Below are positions 15,825-25,601 of a DNA stretch of 64,000 bases, one piece after another. This stretch comes from Nocardioides_C sp963700955. GTDB lineage: Bacteria; Actinomycetota; Actinomycetes; Propionibacteriales; Nocardioidaceae. The position numbers and the translations under genes were made by a program. The notes beneath the pieces were generated by a model. That model was not told the DNA's origin, ran no database searches, and saw nothing but the letters and a program-made list of their open reading frames with translations. Positions within the stretch are counted from its first letter, which is position 1; the number at the start of each line of letters is the position of its first letter. The stretch spans positions 496,001-560,000 of the forward strand of contig CAVOZH010000012.1 in NCBI GenBank assembly GCA_963700955.1, given 5' to 3'.

Positions 15825-17435
15825 TCAGCGGCGGTTCACTCGGCTGAGCCGGGCTTTGTCGTTGGGTAGCCGGATCACGGTCCAGCCGCCGTGGAGCAGG
15901 TGATGGTGGTGCGGGCAGACGAGGAAACCATCGTCCACGTTGGTGAGGCCGCCGTCTTCCCAGGAGATGCCGTGGTGCGCCTCGCACTCGGAGGCCGGTC
16001 GACCACACCCGTCGATGACGCAGCCGCCGTCGCGGACGGTCATCACCTCGCGCTGGGCCTCGGTGTGGAAGCGTTGTTCCCTGCCGACGTCGAGCGGGCG
16101 GGACTTGCCGTCGAGCACGACCGGGATGATCCCGGCCTGGCAGGCCAGCCGCCGGGCCTGGCCGGCGGAGATGGTGGTGCCGGTGTCCAGGGTGGCGACC
16201 CCGAGCCCATCGAGGAGCTGGTCGAGGCGCATGGTGACCATGATCCTGGCCGAGGTGCCGCCGGACTTGGGCAGCACGTCCTTGGGCAGGCGTTCGATCA
16301 GGTCCATCAGTCCGTGCCCCAGTCGCACCGGGTACGGGACGTCCGGCTCCTCCGGCGGTAGCCGGCCCTCACGGTCGCCTTCCGGGTGGCCCTGCGGGCT
16401 GCCGGGGTCGGGCGGCGGCCCTGAGCCGGGGTCCGGGTCAGAGCCCGGATCACCGCTGGTCGAGGCGCCGCTGATCGGGGCGCCTCCGGCTGGGTTCGCG
16501 GTCGCGGGTCCCCCGGTGGCGGGGTGCTTCGGCTCGGGGCGGGAGACGTTGTCGGGTTGGCCGGTGGGGATGTTCGGGTTCTTCCGGCGCCGGGGTGATG
16601 CGAGCGCCCGGATCGCCTTGAGGATGATGTCGGCGTGCAGGTCGGGGAGCCTGCCGCGGAAGCCGGTCGTGCCGTCGCCGTTGCGCCACGACTTGAAGTA
16701 GGCCCTCGCCTTCGCGAGCTCCTCCTCGTCCTCGAGCGCCTCGCCCTCCTTGCGTTCGGCACCGTCCGGGTCGATCACCTCCCACAGCTTCCGGCCCAGC
16801 ACCTTGAGCTGGTCTGGGCTCCATTGCCGGGCGGCGTCGACCAGGAACCGCTGACAGTCCTCGACCTGCTCGGTGGTGAGGGTCCTGGGCAGCTTCCGCA
16901 AAGCGGCGACCGCGACCTTGACGTGCTCGGGAGACATCAGCCCGGCGCCCAGGGCGTCGGCGAGGAGTGGGTAGCGCCGGTCCAGGTCCTGGGCGAGCCG
17001 GACCTGGGCGTTGGCGTCGGCCCGCCTGGTCTGGGTCAGGTGCGCGAAGAACGCCGCGGTCGTGGTGGCGCCGGTCAGGTCGGCGACCCGCTGCACCTCC
17101 CCGGCGACGAGCAGCCGCAGCTTCAGCGCGAACACCGCCGCTGCAACCTGCATGACCGCGAGGATCATCACCCGGATCTCTTTGGCAGTCAGCGTCCCAG
17201 CGGACACACCGCGGATCGACTGCATCGCCTCCAGGCAGGTCAGCATCGCGGTGACGATCGGATGCGCCGACAGTCCGGCGACGTCGCCGAGCTCACTTGC
17301 CAGATCCTCACTCCTGACATCACCGCAAGGGGCACTCGGTCCAGGACCGCTGCGGCTGACGCCGGGGACAGCCCACCCGGCACCGTCGGCCGACCTGGCC
17401 TCGGTGTCCGCAGTGCGGTGGTCCGTCGTCGTCAC
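15825..17435 (-). CDS. DUF222 / HNH endonuclease domain protein (13E12 repeat family type)
   Basis: A 536-residue protein. Residues ~60-290 form the helical DUF222 region typical of 13E12-family proteins. A Pro/Gly/Asp-rich, repetitive and probably disordered linker follows (~300-370), then a second conserved block, and a C-terminal HNH nuclease (~470-530) with CVIDGCGRPASECEAHH, then DDGFLVCPHHHHLLHGGW. The Cys pairs likely bind zinc and the His-rich HNH core is complete. The family is multicopy and found in actinobacterial chromosomes; its role is unsettled, with homing-like or selfish behaviour and DNA damage induction suggested. The GTG start has a perfect SOS box 32-47 nt upstream. It sits alone between cydDC and rnj and converges on cydDC. 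Confidence 0.88.
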   Translation of the reverse strand: MTTTDHRTADTEARSADGAGWAVPGVSRSGPGPSAPCGDVRSEDLASELGDVAGLSAHPIVTAMLTCLEAMQSIRGVSAGTLTAKEIRVMILAVMQVAAAVFALKLRLLVAGEVQRVADLTGATTTAAFFAHLTQTRRADANAQVRLAQDLDRRYPLLADALGAGLMSPEHVKVAVAALRKLPRTLTTEQVEDCQRFLVDAARQWSPDQLKVLGRKLWEVIDPDGAERKEGEALEDEEELAKARAYFKSWRNGDGTTGFRGRLPDLHADIILKAIRALASPRRRKNPNIPTGQPDNVSRPEPKHPATGGPATANPAGGAPISGASTSGDPGSDPDPGSGPPPDPGSPQGHPEGDREGRLPPEEPDVPYPVRLGHGLMDLIERLPKDVLPKSGGTSARIMVTMRLDQLLDGLGVATLDTGTTISAGQARRLACQAGIIPVVLDGKSRPLDVGREQRFHTEAQREVMTVRDGGCVIDGCGRPASECEAHHGISWEDGGLTNVDDGFLVCPHHHHLLHGGWTVIRLPNDKARLSRVNRR

Positions 17436-17466
17436 ATCATCAAGCTATGAGAACCGGGCCCCTCAA

Positions 17467-17482
17467 TCGAACACCAGTTCGA
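17467..17482 (-). promoter_or_regulatory. LexA SOS box upstream of the DUF222/HNH gene
   Basis: TCGAAC-ACCA-GTTCGA is a perfect match to the actinobacterial/mycobacterial LexA operator TCGAAC(N4)GTTCGA. It lies 32-47 nt upstream of the HNH gene's start codon, where a bound LexA would block its promoter. The nearest gene on the other side (rnj) ends here rather than starts, so the HNH gene is the likely target. Confidence 0.85.
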
Positions 17483-17576
17483 GTACGGTGGACGAGCCAG
17501 ATGCCGCTCCACCTGTGGACGAAAAGTGGCTGCAGCCGCCTTCGACGGAAGGCAGTGTCGCCCGCAACGAACACCC

Positions 17577-17611
17577 GCCGGCGGCCTCCCCCGAAGGGAA
17601 CGGCCGCCGGC
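17577..17611 (-). terminator. strong hairpin after rnj
   Basis: A perfect 10-bp GC stem (17577-17586 with 17602-17611) with a 15-nt loop that can itself pair (TCCC/GGGA). It lies 18 nt past the rnj stop on the minus strand and before the HNH gene. It has no T-tract but fits the actinobacterial terminator type. Confidence 0.65.
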
Positions 17612-17628
17612 CAGGAAGCGCAGGAGGC

Positions 17629-19314
17629 TCAGGCCTCCAGGACCACCGGGACGATCATCGGCCGGCGCCGGTGCGTGTTGCTCACCCACCGGCCCACGAC
17701 CCGGCGGATCGCCTGCTGGAGCTGGTAGTTGTCGTCCACACCCTCGGCCATTGCCTTGTCCAGCGCGTCACGGACGGCCGGAACCACGGCGTCGAAGTTC
17801 GAGTCGGCCTCGATGAACCCGCGGGCGTGGATCTCCGGACCACCCGAGACCTTCCCTGTCACGGAGTCGATCACCACGATCACGGAGATGAAGCCCTCTT
17901 CCCCGAGGATCCTGCGGTCCTTCAGCTCGGACTCGGTGAGGTCACCGACCGAGGAGCCGTCGACGAAGACGTAGCCGACGTTGACCTTGCCGGCGACGCT
18001 GGCCTTGCCGTCGACGAGGTCGACCACCACGCCGTCCTCGGCGAGAACGACGTTCGGCACTCCCGTCTGACGGGCCAGGTCGGCGTTGGCGCGCATGTGC
18101 CGGATCTCCCCGTGGACGGGAAGCACGTTGCTCGGCTTGACGATGTTGTAGCAGTAGAGCAGCTCACCGGCGGAAGCGTGGCCGGAGACGTGGACGAGCG
18201 CGTTGCCCTTGTGTACGACGTTCGCTCCCCACCGTGACAGGCCGTTGATCACCCGGTAGATGGCGTTCTCGTTGCCCGGGATCAGCGAGGAGGCCAGGAC
18301 GACCGTGTCCCCCTCCTCGATGTGCACGAAGTTGTGGTTGCGCTGGGCGATGCGCGAGAGAGCCGACAGCGGCTCCCCCTGCGACCCGGTCGAGATGAGC
18401 ACGACCTTCTCGGGCGGGTAGTCGGCGAGCTCCTTGGAGTCGACGAGGGTGTCCGGTGGCACGTGGAGGTACCCGAGCTCACGGGCGACGCCCATGTTGC
18501 GCACCATCGAGCGTCCGACGTACGCCACCTTGCGGCCGTGCGCCACCGCGGCGTCCATCACCTGCTGGACACGGTGCACGTGGGAGGCGAAGCAGGCGAC
18601 GATGATCCGCTGCTTGCTCTGGTGGAAGACCCGGTCGAGCACCGGCGCGATGTCGCGCTCGGAGGTCGTGAACCCCGGGACCTCGGCATTGGTGGAGTCC
18701 ACCATGAACAGATCGACGCCCTGCTCGCCGAGCCGGGCGAAGGCACGAAGGTCGGTGATCCGACCGTCGAGCGGCACCTGGTCCATCTTGAAGTCGCCGG
18801 TGTGCAGGACGAGGCCCGCCCCGGTGCGGATGGCGATCGCCAGGCCGTCGGGGATGGAGTGGTTGACGGCGACGAACTCGAGCTCGAAGGGCCCCAGCGT
18901 GAGGGTGTCACCTTCCTTGACGACGTGCTGCACGGTCTCCTTCAGGCGGTGCTCACGGAGCTTGCCCGAGACGAAGCCGAGGGTCAGCTGCGACCCGACG
19001 AGCGGAATGTCGCCGCGCTCGCGGAGCAGGTACGGGACCGCGCCGACGTGGTCCTCGTGACCGTGCGTGAGGACGACCGCCTCGACCTCGTCGAGACGGT
19101 CGCGGATCGGCTCGAAGTCGGGAAGGATCAGGTCGACCCCGGGGTGGTTCTCCTCGGGGAACAGCACCCCGCAGTCCACGATCAGCAGGCGGCCGTCGTA
19201 CTCGAAGACGGTCATGTTCCGGCCGATCTCACCCAGCCCTCCCAGTGGGATGACCCGCAGGCCGTTCTCGGGGAGCGGTCCAGGGGCGGACAGTTCGGGA
19301 TGGGGGTGGCTCAT
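17629..19314 (-). CDS. rnj: ribonuclease J
   Basis: A 561-residue metallo-beta-lactamase/beta-CASP nuclease, the normal length of RNase J. The dinuclear zinc motif HGHEDH is at residues 84-89, and GDFKMDQ and HVSGHAS carry the other metal and beta-CASP residues. The enzyme has 5'-3' exonuclease and endonuclease activity and takes part in mRNA decay and rRNA maturation in actinobacteria. It follows dapA by 16 nt on the same strand, an arrangement widely conserved in actinobacteria, and a strong hairpin follows its stop. Confidence 0.96.
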   Translation of the reverse strand: MSHPHPELSAPGPLPENGLRVIPLGGLGEIGRNMTVFEYDGRLLIVDCGVLFPEENHPGVDLILPDFEPIRDRLDEVEAVVLTHGHEDHVGAVPYLLRERGDIPLVGSQLTLGFVSGKLREHRLKETVQHVVKEGDTLTLGPFELEFVAVNHSIPDGLAIAIRTGAGLVLHTGDFKMDQVPLDGRITDLRAFARLGEQGVDLFMVDSTNAEVPGFTTSERDIAPVLDRVFHQSKQRIIVACFASHVHRVQQVMDAAVAHGRKVAYVGRSMVRNMGVARELGYLHVPPDTLVDSKELADYPPEKVVLISTGSQGEPLSALSRIAQRNHNFVHIEEGDTVVLASSLIPGNENAIYRVINGLSRWGANVVHKGNALVHVSGHASAGELLYCYNIVKPSNVLPVHGEIRHMRANADLARQTGVPNVVLAEDGVVVDLVDGKASVAGKVNVGYVFVDGSSVGDLTESELKDRRILGEEGFISVIVVIDSVTGKVSGGPEIHARGFIEADSNFDAVVPAVRDALDKAMAEGVDDNYQLQQAIRRVVGRWVSNTHRRRPMIVPVVLEA

Positions 19315-19330
19315 ACGGTGCCCTTCAAAG

Positions 19331-20242
19331 TCATTCGTTCTCCAGTAGTCCAGCGTTCACGAGCTCAGTGCGGAGATGAGCGACGAGGTCCTCACCGGCG
19401 GGCACGAGCGGAAGTCTCATGTTGCGGTTGTCGAGTACGCCGAGCAGCTGCATGGCGGCCTTGGCCATCATGGCGCCGGGGGCGCGGGTCATGACGGCGC
19501 CGACGACCGGGACGAGGCGGCGGTAGATCGCCAGCGCTTCGGCCAGGTCTCCGGCCTCGACCGACCGGACCATCGCGGCGTACTCGTTGCCGGCCACGTG
19601 TCCGACGACCGACACGACTCCGGACCCGCCGTGGGTCAACCAACCGAGGTTCAAGACGTCGTCACCGGAGTAGAAGGCGAGGCCGGTGGCGTCCATGATC
19701 CGCACGCCCCGGAAGAGGTCCCCGACGGCGTCCTTGACGGCCACGATGCGGGAGTTCTCGGCGACGCGCTTGTAGGTGTCCTCGGCGATCTGCACGCCGG
19801 CGCGCCCCGGGATGTCGTAGAGCATCACCGGCAGCTCGGTCGCCCGGGCGACGACGTCGAAGTGAGCGGCGATGCCTTCCTGGGTCGGCTTGTTGTAGTA
19901 CGGCGTCACGACCAGCAGCCCGTCCGCGCCGACCTTGAACGCCTGCTCGGCCAGCTCGACGGAGTGCGCGGTGTTGTTGGTACCCACACCGGCCACGACC
20001 TTGACCCGGTCCCCCACCGCGTCGACCACGGCGCGGAGGATCTGGGCGTCCTCCTCGGTGCTGGTCGTGGGTGCCTCACCGGTGGTGCCGGAGACCACGA
20101 TGCCGTCGTGCCCGTTGTCGGCGAGGTGGGTCGCCACCCGGGCGGTTGCCTCGAGGTCCACGGAGCCGTCGTCGGCGAAGGGGGTGACCATCGCGGTGAG
20201 GACCCGCCCGAACGGTGCGGGCGCAAGAGAGCCGGGAGTCAT
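19331..20242 (-). CDS. dapA: 4-hydroxy-tetrahydrodipicolinate synthase
   Basis: A 303-residue TIM-barrel aldolase of the DapA family. The pyruvate-binding SGTTGE is at residues 51-56, Tyr142 is in LYDIPGR, and the Schiff-base Lys170 is in IVAVKDAVGD. It condenses pyruvate with aspartate semialdehyde in the lysine/diaminopimelate pathway. The product goes to DapB, whose gene lies at 31.2 kb in this window. It follows dfrA with a 79-nt gap and precedes rnj. Confidence 0.96.
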   Translation of the reverse strand: MTPGSLAPAPFGRVLTAMVTPFADDGSVDLEATARVATHLADNGHDGIVVSGTTGEAPTTSTEEDAQILRAVVDAVGDRVKVVAGVGTNNTAHSVELAEQAFKVGADGLLVVTPYYNKPTQEGIAAHFDVVARATELPVMLYDIPGRAGVQIAEDTYKRVAENSRIVAVKDAVGDLFRGVRIMDATGLAFYSGDDVLNLGWLTHGGSGVVSVVGHVAGNEYAAMVRSVEAGDLAEALAIYRRLVPVVGAVMTRAPGAMMAKAAMQLLGVLDNRNMRLPLVPAGEDLVAHLRTELVNAGLLENE

Positions 20243-20321
20243 GGGCTCAGGTTATCGGTACCGAGACGGGTGGCGCCCGCGCGGACCCTGGACAGGGCGC
20301 GCCGGGTCTGGACGTGTCCGG

Positions 20322-20827
20322 TCAGCGGCGCTCGAGCCACACGAAGTCGTACCCGTCGTGGGGCTCACGACGCGTCTCCGACCAGTCCGACCGGTCGAAG
20401 GCCGGGTAGAAAGTGTCCCCGTCCGGGCTCTGGTGCACCTCGGTGACGACCTGTACGTCGGCCGCGCCCATCACGGCCTCGTAGACCCGCGCACCGCCGA
20501 TCACCATCACGTCACCCGCGTCCGCCGACCGCGCCACGTCGAGCGCCTGCTCCACGCTGCCCACCACCGTCACGCCGTCCGCGGACCACCCGGGCGTGCC
20601 GGTGACGACGATGTTCGTCCGGTTCGGGAGGGGCCGTCCGATGCTCTCGAAGGTGACCCGGCCCATCACGACGGGATGCCCGGTCGTGACGGCCCGGAAG
20701 TGCCTCATGTCCTCCGGGATCCGCCAGGGGATGTCACCGTCGCGGCCGATCACCCCGTTGTCGGCCACGGCAGCGACCATCACGATCCGCTGCCTCGACG
20801 TACCTTCCTCACGGTCCTGGGCGGTCG

Positions 20828-20831
<4 letters not shown>
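20322..20831 (-). CDS. dfrA: dihydrofolate reductase
   Basis: A 169-residue DHFR. The N-terminal block MVAAVADNGVIGRDGDIPW and the Asp of the DMRHF helix, plus the VVMGRVTFESIGRPLPNR NADPH/substrate block and VIGGARVY, are all present. It regenerates tetrahydrofolate after thymidylate synthase. Its ATG overlaps the thyA stop by 4 nt, so the two are almost certainly translationally coupled. The first ~14 residues are a variable tail. Confidence 0.97.
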
Positions 20832-21637
<806 letters not shown>

Positions 21638-21783
21638 CCGGTCAAACTACACCGGCCGTACGACGATGGGCGGCTCTTCCCACGGGCGCCGCCGGTTGGG
21701 GACCATCGCCCCTACTCCACGCGCCGGGGCAGCGCCGACAATCAAGGCAGTACGCAACGGGGGGCACGCTTCGGGGAGGGAAC

Positions 21784-22602
21784 GTGACGGACCTCGGCGG
21801 CAAGACTGTCCTGATCACCGGCGCGGCCAGCGGCATCGGCCGACTCATGGCATTCGGGTTCGCCCACCGCGGCGCGACCGTGGTCGGCTGGGATCTCGAG
21901 CGCGAGCCACTTGACGTCCTCGTCAAGGAGCTGCACAACGATGGCGGCATCGCCTATGCGTATGTCTGCGATGTGGGCGACCGCGCCGCGGTCCTGTCGA
22001 CTGCTGACCGCGTGCACCGCGAGGTCGGGCCTGTCGACGTCCTGGTCAACAACGCGGGGGTTGTCAGCGGCAAGTACTTCCTCGACCTCAGCGAGGAGGA
22101 CATCGAGCGGACCTTCAGGGTCAACACCCTCGCCCACTTCTGGACCATCCAGGCCCTCCTGCCTCAGATGGTCGAGCGCGGCTCGGGGCACATCGTCACG
22201 ATCGCGTCCTCCGTTGGGCTTGCGGCTGGCGCTCGGGTCACCGACTACGCCGCGAGCAAGGCGGCTGCTGTCGGGCTCACGGAGAGCCTTCGCCTGGAGC
22301 TCGCCGACCTGGCCCCAGGAGTCCGAACGACGCTGGTGTGCCCGAACATCATGGACACGCCGTTGTTCGCGGGTGCCGAGATGCGGCTTCGCCGCCTGAT
22401 CCCGGTGCTGCACGCCGAAGACGTGGCCACTGCCGTGGTGCGCGCCGTCGAGCGGAACCGCGAGCGGCTCTACGTCCCGTGGCTCACCTACCCCGCCGCT
22501 GCCCTACGCGCTCTACCTGCCCCCGTCGCCGACGCCGTGCTGCGTGTCCTCGGTGCAAGCTCCGGCATGGACCACTTCGTCGGACGGCAGGGAGACCGAT
22601 GA
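21784..22602 (+). CDS. short-chain dehydrogenase/reductase
   Basis: A 272-residue classical SDR. TGAASGIG (residues 12-19) binds the cofactor, NNAG is at 89-92, and the catalytic Ser142/143, Tyr155 and Lys159 (YAASK) are present. The hydrophobic C-terminal part (LTYPAAALRALPAPVADAVLRVLG) resembles the membrane-associated retinol/17-beta-hydroxysteroid dehydrogenase-like branch, so a lipid or sterol-like alcohol is a possible substrate; this is inference. Asp37 after the second strand suggests NAD(H) rather than NADP(H). The GTG has GGGAGGGAAC just before it. Its stop overlaps the patatin start by 4 nt. Confidence 0.88.
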   Translation: MTDLGGKTVLITGAASGIGRLMAFGFAHRGATVVGWDLEREPLDVLVKELHNDGGIAYAYVCDVGDRAAVLSTADRVHREVGPVDVLVNNAGVVSGKYFLDLSEEDIERTFRVNTLAHFWTIQALLPQMVERGSGHIVTIASSVGLAAGARVTDYAASKAAAVGLTESLRLELADLAPGVRTTLVCPNIMDTPLFAGAEMRLRRLIPVLHAEDVATAVVRAVERNRERLYVPWLTYPAAALRALPAPVADAVLRVLGASSGMDHFVGRQGDR

Positions 22603-23744
22603 TCGGCTCGCTCGTCGACGTCTTCCGGCTGCGGCAGTACTTCAACGCGGTCACCGTGACGCGCGACTTCGCAGCCGGGGTGTTCGACGACGCGGGCTTC
22701 CTGTTCGACATCCGGCGTGCCCTTCTCCCGCTGCCGTTCGAGGGACGCGGGCCGGCGCCCACGCCGGTCTCCCCCTTCCCTCCGGCACAGGTCCGACGCC
22801 TGGACCGCCTGGCGGGGCGTCGGGTTGCGATCGCGACGACCGGCGGGAGCGGTGCCCTGGCATCGCTCGTCGGAGTCGCTCGCGCCTTCGAGGAGCGAGG
22901 CGTCACTCCCGCGGCGATCTCCGCGTGCTCTGGTGCGGCGCTGTTCGCCTACCCGCTCGGAACCGGCATGCCCGCCGGCGAGGTGGCGTCCTTCGTGCTC
23001 GGCCTGCGGCCCCGGGACTACCTCGACCTCGACGTCCGGGGCCTCACCACGCTGCCGCTGCGTGCCGCGAAGGGGTTCTCGGGGCTGCTGAAGGGCGAGG
23101 CCGTCGAGGCGGCGTACCGGGACCGGTTCGGCGACGTACGCCTCGGTGACCTGACGATCCCGGTGTACGCACCGGTGTGGGAGGTCGACCACAACCGGGT
23201 CGTGCACCTCGGCCCGGAGACGCATCCCGACCTCCCCCTGGCACGCGCGGTGCGGATGTCCATAGCGCTACCACTGTTCATCCAGGCAGTGCAGTTCGAC
23301 GGCGGCTGGTGGTGCGACGGCGGCGTGGTCGACATCTTCCCGGTGAGGCCGATCCTGGAGCGGGTCGCGCCCGACGCGGTGGTGGCCGTCAACGGCTTCT
23401 ACCCACCCGGGTTCGTCGGCGAGGACGAGACCGGTTGGCACGACCGCTCGATGTCGATCCTCTACGCGGCCTCCCAGGTGCGGACGAGCCAGCAGATCGC
23501 CCTGGCCCGTGAGAACCTGGAGCAGCTGAGGCGAGCGTGCCCGGTCGAGCTGATCGAGCCGGTGCCTTACGAGAAGGTGCAGGGCGCCGGGTTCTACCGC
23601 CAGTTCATCGACAGCAGCGAGTGGGCGTCGTTCATGCGCGAGGGCCTCGTCTCGGGGCTCGGAGCGCTCGCTGCCCTGGCCCGGACCCTGGGCCGCACTC
23701 GGGGCCGGACCAGCCACAAGGCCGGGCCCGGGCGAGCGGGTTGA
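22599..23744 (+). CDS. patatin-like phospholipase
   Basis: A 381-residue patatin-family protein. The glycine-rich oxyanion region is TTGGSGALASL (80-90), the nucleophile region is ISACSGAAL with Ser111, and the catalytic Asp is D240 in CDGGVVDIFP. The usual nucleophile elbow GxSxG is replaced by ACSGA, so the site is a variant. The family hydrolyses acyl esters of membrane lipids. It is coupled by a 4-nt overlap to an SDR of the lipid-alcohol type, which suggests a shared lipid-processing role; the substrate is unknown. No signal peptide is seen. The C terminus is basic (RTLGRTRGRTSHK). Confidence 0.83.
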   Translation: MIGSLVDVFRLRQYFNAVTVTRDFAAGVFDDAGFLFDIRRALLPLPFEGRGPAPTPVSPFPPAQVRRLDRLAGRRVAIATTGGSGALASLVGVARAFEERGVTPAAISACSGAALFAYPLGTGMPAGEVASFVLGLRPRDYLDLDVRGLTTLPLRAAKGFSGLLKGEAVEAAYRDRFGDVRLGDLTIPVYAPVWEVDHNRVVHLGPETHPDLPLARAVRMSIALPLFIQAVQFDGGWWCDGGVVDIFPVRPILERVAPDAVVAVNGFYPPGFVGEDETGWHDRSMSILYAASQVRTSQQIALARENLEQLRRACPVELIEPVPYEKVQGAGFYRQFIDSSEWASFMREGLVSGLGALAALARTLGRTRGRTSHKAGPGRAG

Positions 23745-23793
23745 CGGGTAGGACCGCTGCCCCTGCGACCTGCCCCTGTGACAGGCTCAGGCC

Positions 23794-24414
23794 ATGGCGA
23801 CGTACTTCGACGTTCACCCGGCCAACCCGCAGCCGCGCTCCATCGCCCAGGTTGTGAGGATCATGCAGGACGGCGGGGTGGTCGCCTACCCCACCGACTC
23901 GGGCTTCGCACTCGGCTGCCAGATGGGGAACCAGGACGGCCTGGCCCGGATGCGCCAGATCCGCGGGCTCGACGACAAGCACCACTTCACGTTGCTCTGC
24001 AAGGACTTCGCGCAGCTCGGCCAGCTCGTGCACATCGACAACGCGGTCTTCCGGGCGATCAAGGCAGCGACGCCAGGCTGCTACACCTTCATCCTGCCTG
24101 CGACGAGCGAGGTGCCACGCAAGCTCCTCCACCCGAAGAAGCGGACCGTCGGGGTGCGGATCCCCGCCCACAAGGTGGCCCAGGCGATGCTCACCGAGAT
24201 CGGAGAACCGATCGTCACCACGACCCTGCTGCTCCCCGGCGAGGAGGAGCCGATGACGGAGGGCTGGGAGATCAAGGAGCGGCTCGACCACCAGGTCGAA
24301 GCGGTGATCGACTCGGGCGACGCCGGGACCGAACCGACCACCGTCGTGGACTTCTCCTCCGGTGCCCCTGAGGTCGTGCGAAGAGGGGCCGGCGACCCGA
24401 CGCCGTTCGAGTGA
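23794..24414 (+). CDS. YciO/Sua5/YrdC-family protein
   Basis: A 206-residue protein with a single YrdC-like domain. Recognisable blocks are GGVVAYPTDSGFALGC near the N terminus, the R-x-R-G motif as MRQIRGLDDKHHFTLLC, and the HPKKRTVGVRIPAH block. It resembles YciO more than TsaC: TsaC makes threonylcarbamoyl-AMP for tRNA t6A. YciO paralogues share the fold, and whether they do the same reaction is uncertain. It stands 49 nt after the patatin gene, with CCTGT-G-ACAGG (23775-23785) in the gap, and converges on paaE. Confidence 0.85.
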   Translation: MATYFDVHPANPQPRSIAQVVRIMQDGGVVAYPTDSGFALGCQMGNQDGLARMRQIRGLDDKHHFTLLCKDFAQLGQLVHIDNAVFRAIKAATPGCYTFILPATSEVPRKLLHPKKRTVGVRIPAHKVAQAMLTEIGEPIVTTTLLLPGEEEPMTEGWEIKERLDHQVEAVIDSGDAGTEPTTVVDFSSGAPEVVRRGAGDPTPFE

Positions 24415-24507
24415 CGCTCGCCATTCGACGGGGACAGAGCCCGGTGAGACATGCCACGCGGATCCTGGACGAACGGCATCTCGCCGTTGACAGCCGAGTA
24501 TCGAAAA

Positions 24508-25590
24508 TCAGGCGTCGTAGTCCAGGACCACCCGTCCGGAGGTCGGATGGGACTGGCAGGTGAGCACGTAGCCACGCTCGACCTCGTCCGGCTCGAGCGC
24601 CCAGTTGGTGTCCATCTCGACCGTGCCCTCGACGAGCTTGGCGCGGCACGTGCCACACACCCCGCCCTTGCACGCGAAGGGTGCGTCGGCCCGCACGGTC
24701 AGCGCTGCTTCGAGCACCGACGGCCCGTCGGGTAGGAGCGCGAAGCTCGACCGGCGGCCGTCGAGGGTGATGGTGACCTCGGCGCCGGCGGCCGCCTCTG
24801 TGGAGACCACCGGAGTGCGGCGGGCGGGGGGTGTGCTCTCGACGTGGAACACCTCGGCATGGATCGACCGCTTGGAGACCCCCTCGGCGATCAGCTGCTT
24901 ACGCAGGGTGGCGACCAGGTCGTAAGGCCCGCAGAGGAACCACTCGTCGACGTCGACCGGCGGGATCAGGGTGTCGAGGAGCCGCTGCATCCGCGGGACG
25001 TCGAGGCGGCCCGAGAACAGCTCGACCTCCTGCGGCTCCCGGGACAGCATGTGGATCAGCTGGAAACGGTCGGGGTAGCGGTCCTTGAGGTCCTCGACCT
25101 CCTCGAGGAACATCACCGTGGAGTGGGTCCGGTTTCCGTAGATCAACGTCACGCGCGAGCGCGGCTCGGTCTCGAGGGTCGTGGCGACGATCGACAGGAT
25201 CGGAGTGATCCCCGATCCCGCCGCGATGCAGACGTAGGTCTTGTCGTGCTCGGGGTCGAGCTCGGCGAAGAACCGGCCGCTCGGCGTCATCACGTCGATC
25301 ATGTCGCCGACCCGCAGCCTGTCGAGGGCGTGCTCGGAGAACGCGCCGCCGGGGAGCCGCTTCACGGCGATGCGGAGCACCCCGGACGAGACCGGGGAGC
25401 AGATCGAGTAGTTGCGCCGGACGTCGTCGCCGGCGAGCTCCGTGCGCACCGTGACGTGCTGGCCCTGGGTGAACGCGTAGTCCCCTCGGAGCTCTTCGGG
25501 CACGTCGAAGGTGATCGCGACCGAGTCCTGGGTCAAGGGCTCGATCGCGCCGATCCTGAGCGGGTGGAAGACCGCGTGGCTGCTGCTCAC
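24508..25590 (-). CDS. paaE: phenylacetyl-CoA epoxidase reductase subunit PaaE
   Basis: A 360-residue oxidoreductase. An N-terminal FAD-binding domain (RRNYSICSP), a NAD(P)H-binding domain (IAAGSGITPILSI) and a C-terminal plant-type ferredoxin domain follow in order. The 2Fe-2S ligands are in CKGGVCGTC and a fourth Cys in VLTCQSHP. PaaE passes electrons from NADPH to the diiron oxygenase PaaA. The GTG at 25590 is chosen over the longer frame because AGGAG lies 8 nt before it. It is the last gene of the paaABCDE operon, 11 nt after paaD. Confidence 0.95.
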   Translation of the reverse strand: MSSSHAVFHPLRIGAIEPLTQDSVAITFDVPEELRGDYAFTQGQHVTVRTELAGDDVRRNYSICSPVSSGVLRIAVKRLPGGAFSEHALDRLRVGDMIDVMTPSGRFFAELDPEHDKTYVCIAAGSGITPILSIVATTLETEPRSRVTLIYGNRTHSTVMFLEEVEDLKDRYPDRFQLIHMLSREPQEVELFSGRLDVPRMQRLLDTLIPPVDVDEWFLCGPYDLVATLRKQLIAEGVSKRSIHAEVFHVESTPPARRTPVVSTEAAAGAEVTITLDGRRSSFALLPDGPSVLEAALTVRADAPFACKGGVCGTCRAKLVEGTVEMDTNWALEPDEVERGYVLTCQSHPTSGRVVLDYDA

Positions 25591-25601
25591 GACGACAGCT
25601 C

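Noticed and set aside
23775..23785. CCTGT-G-ACAGG palindrome before the YciO-like gene
   Set aside because: Only 5-bp arms close to the ribosome site; too short to call as an operator.
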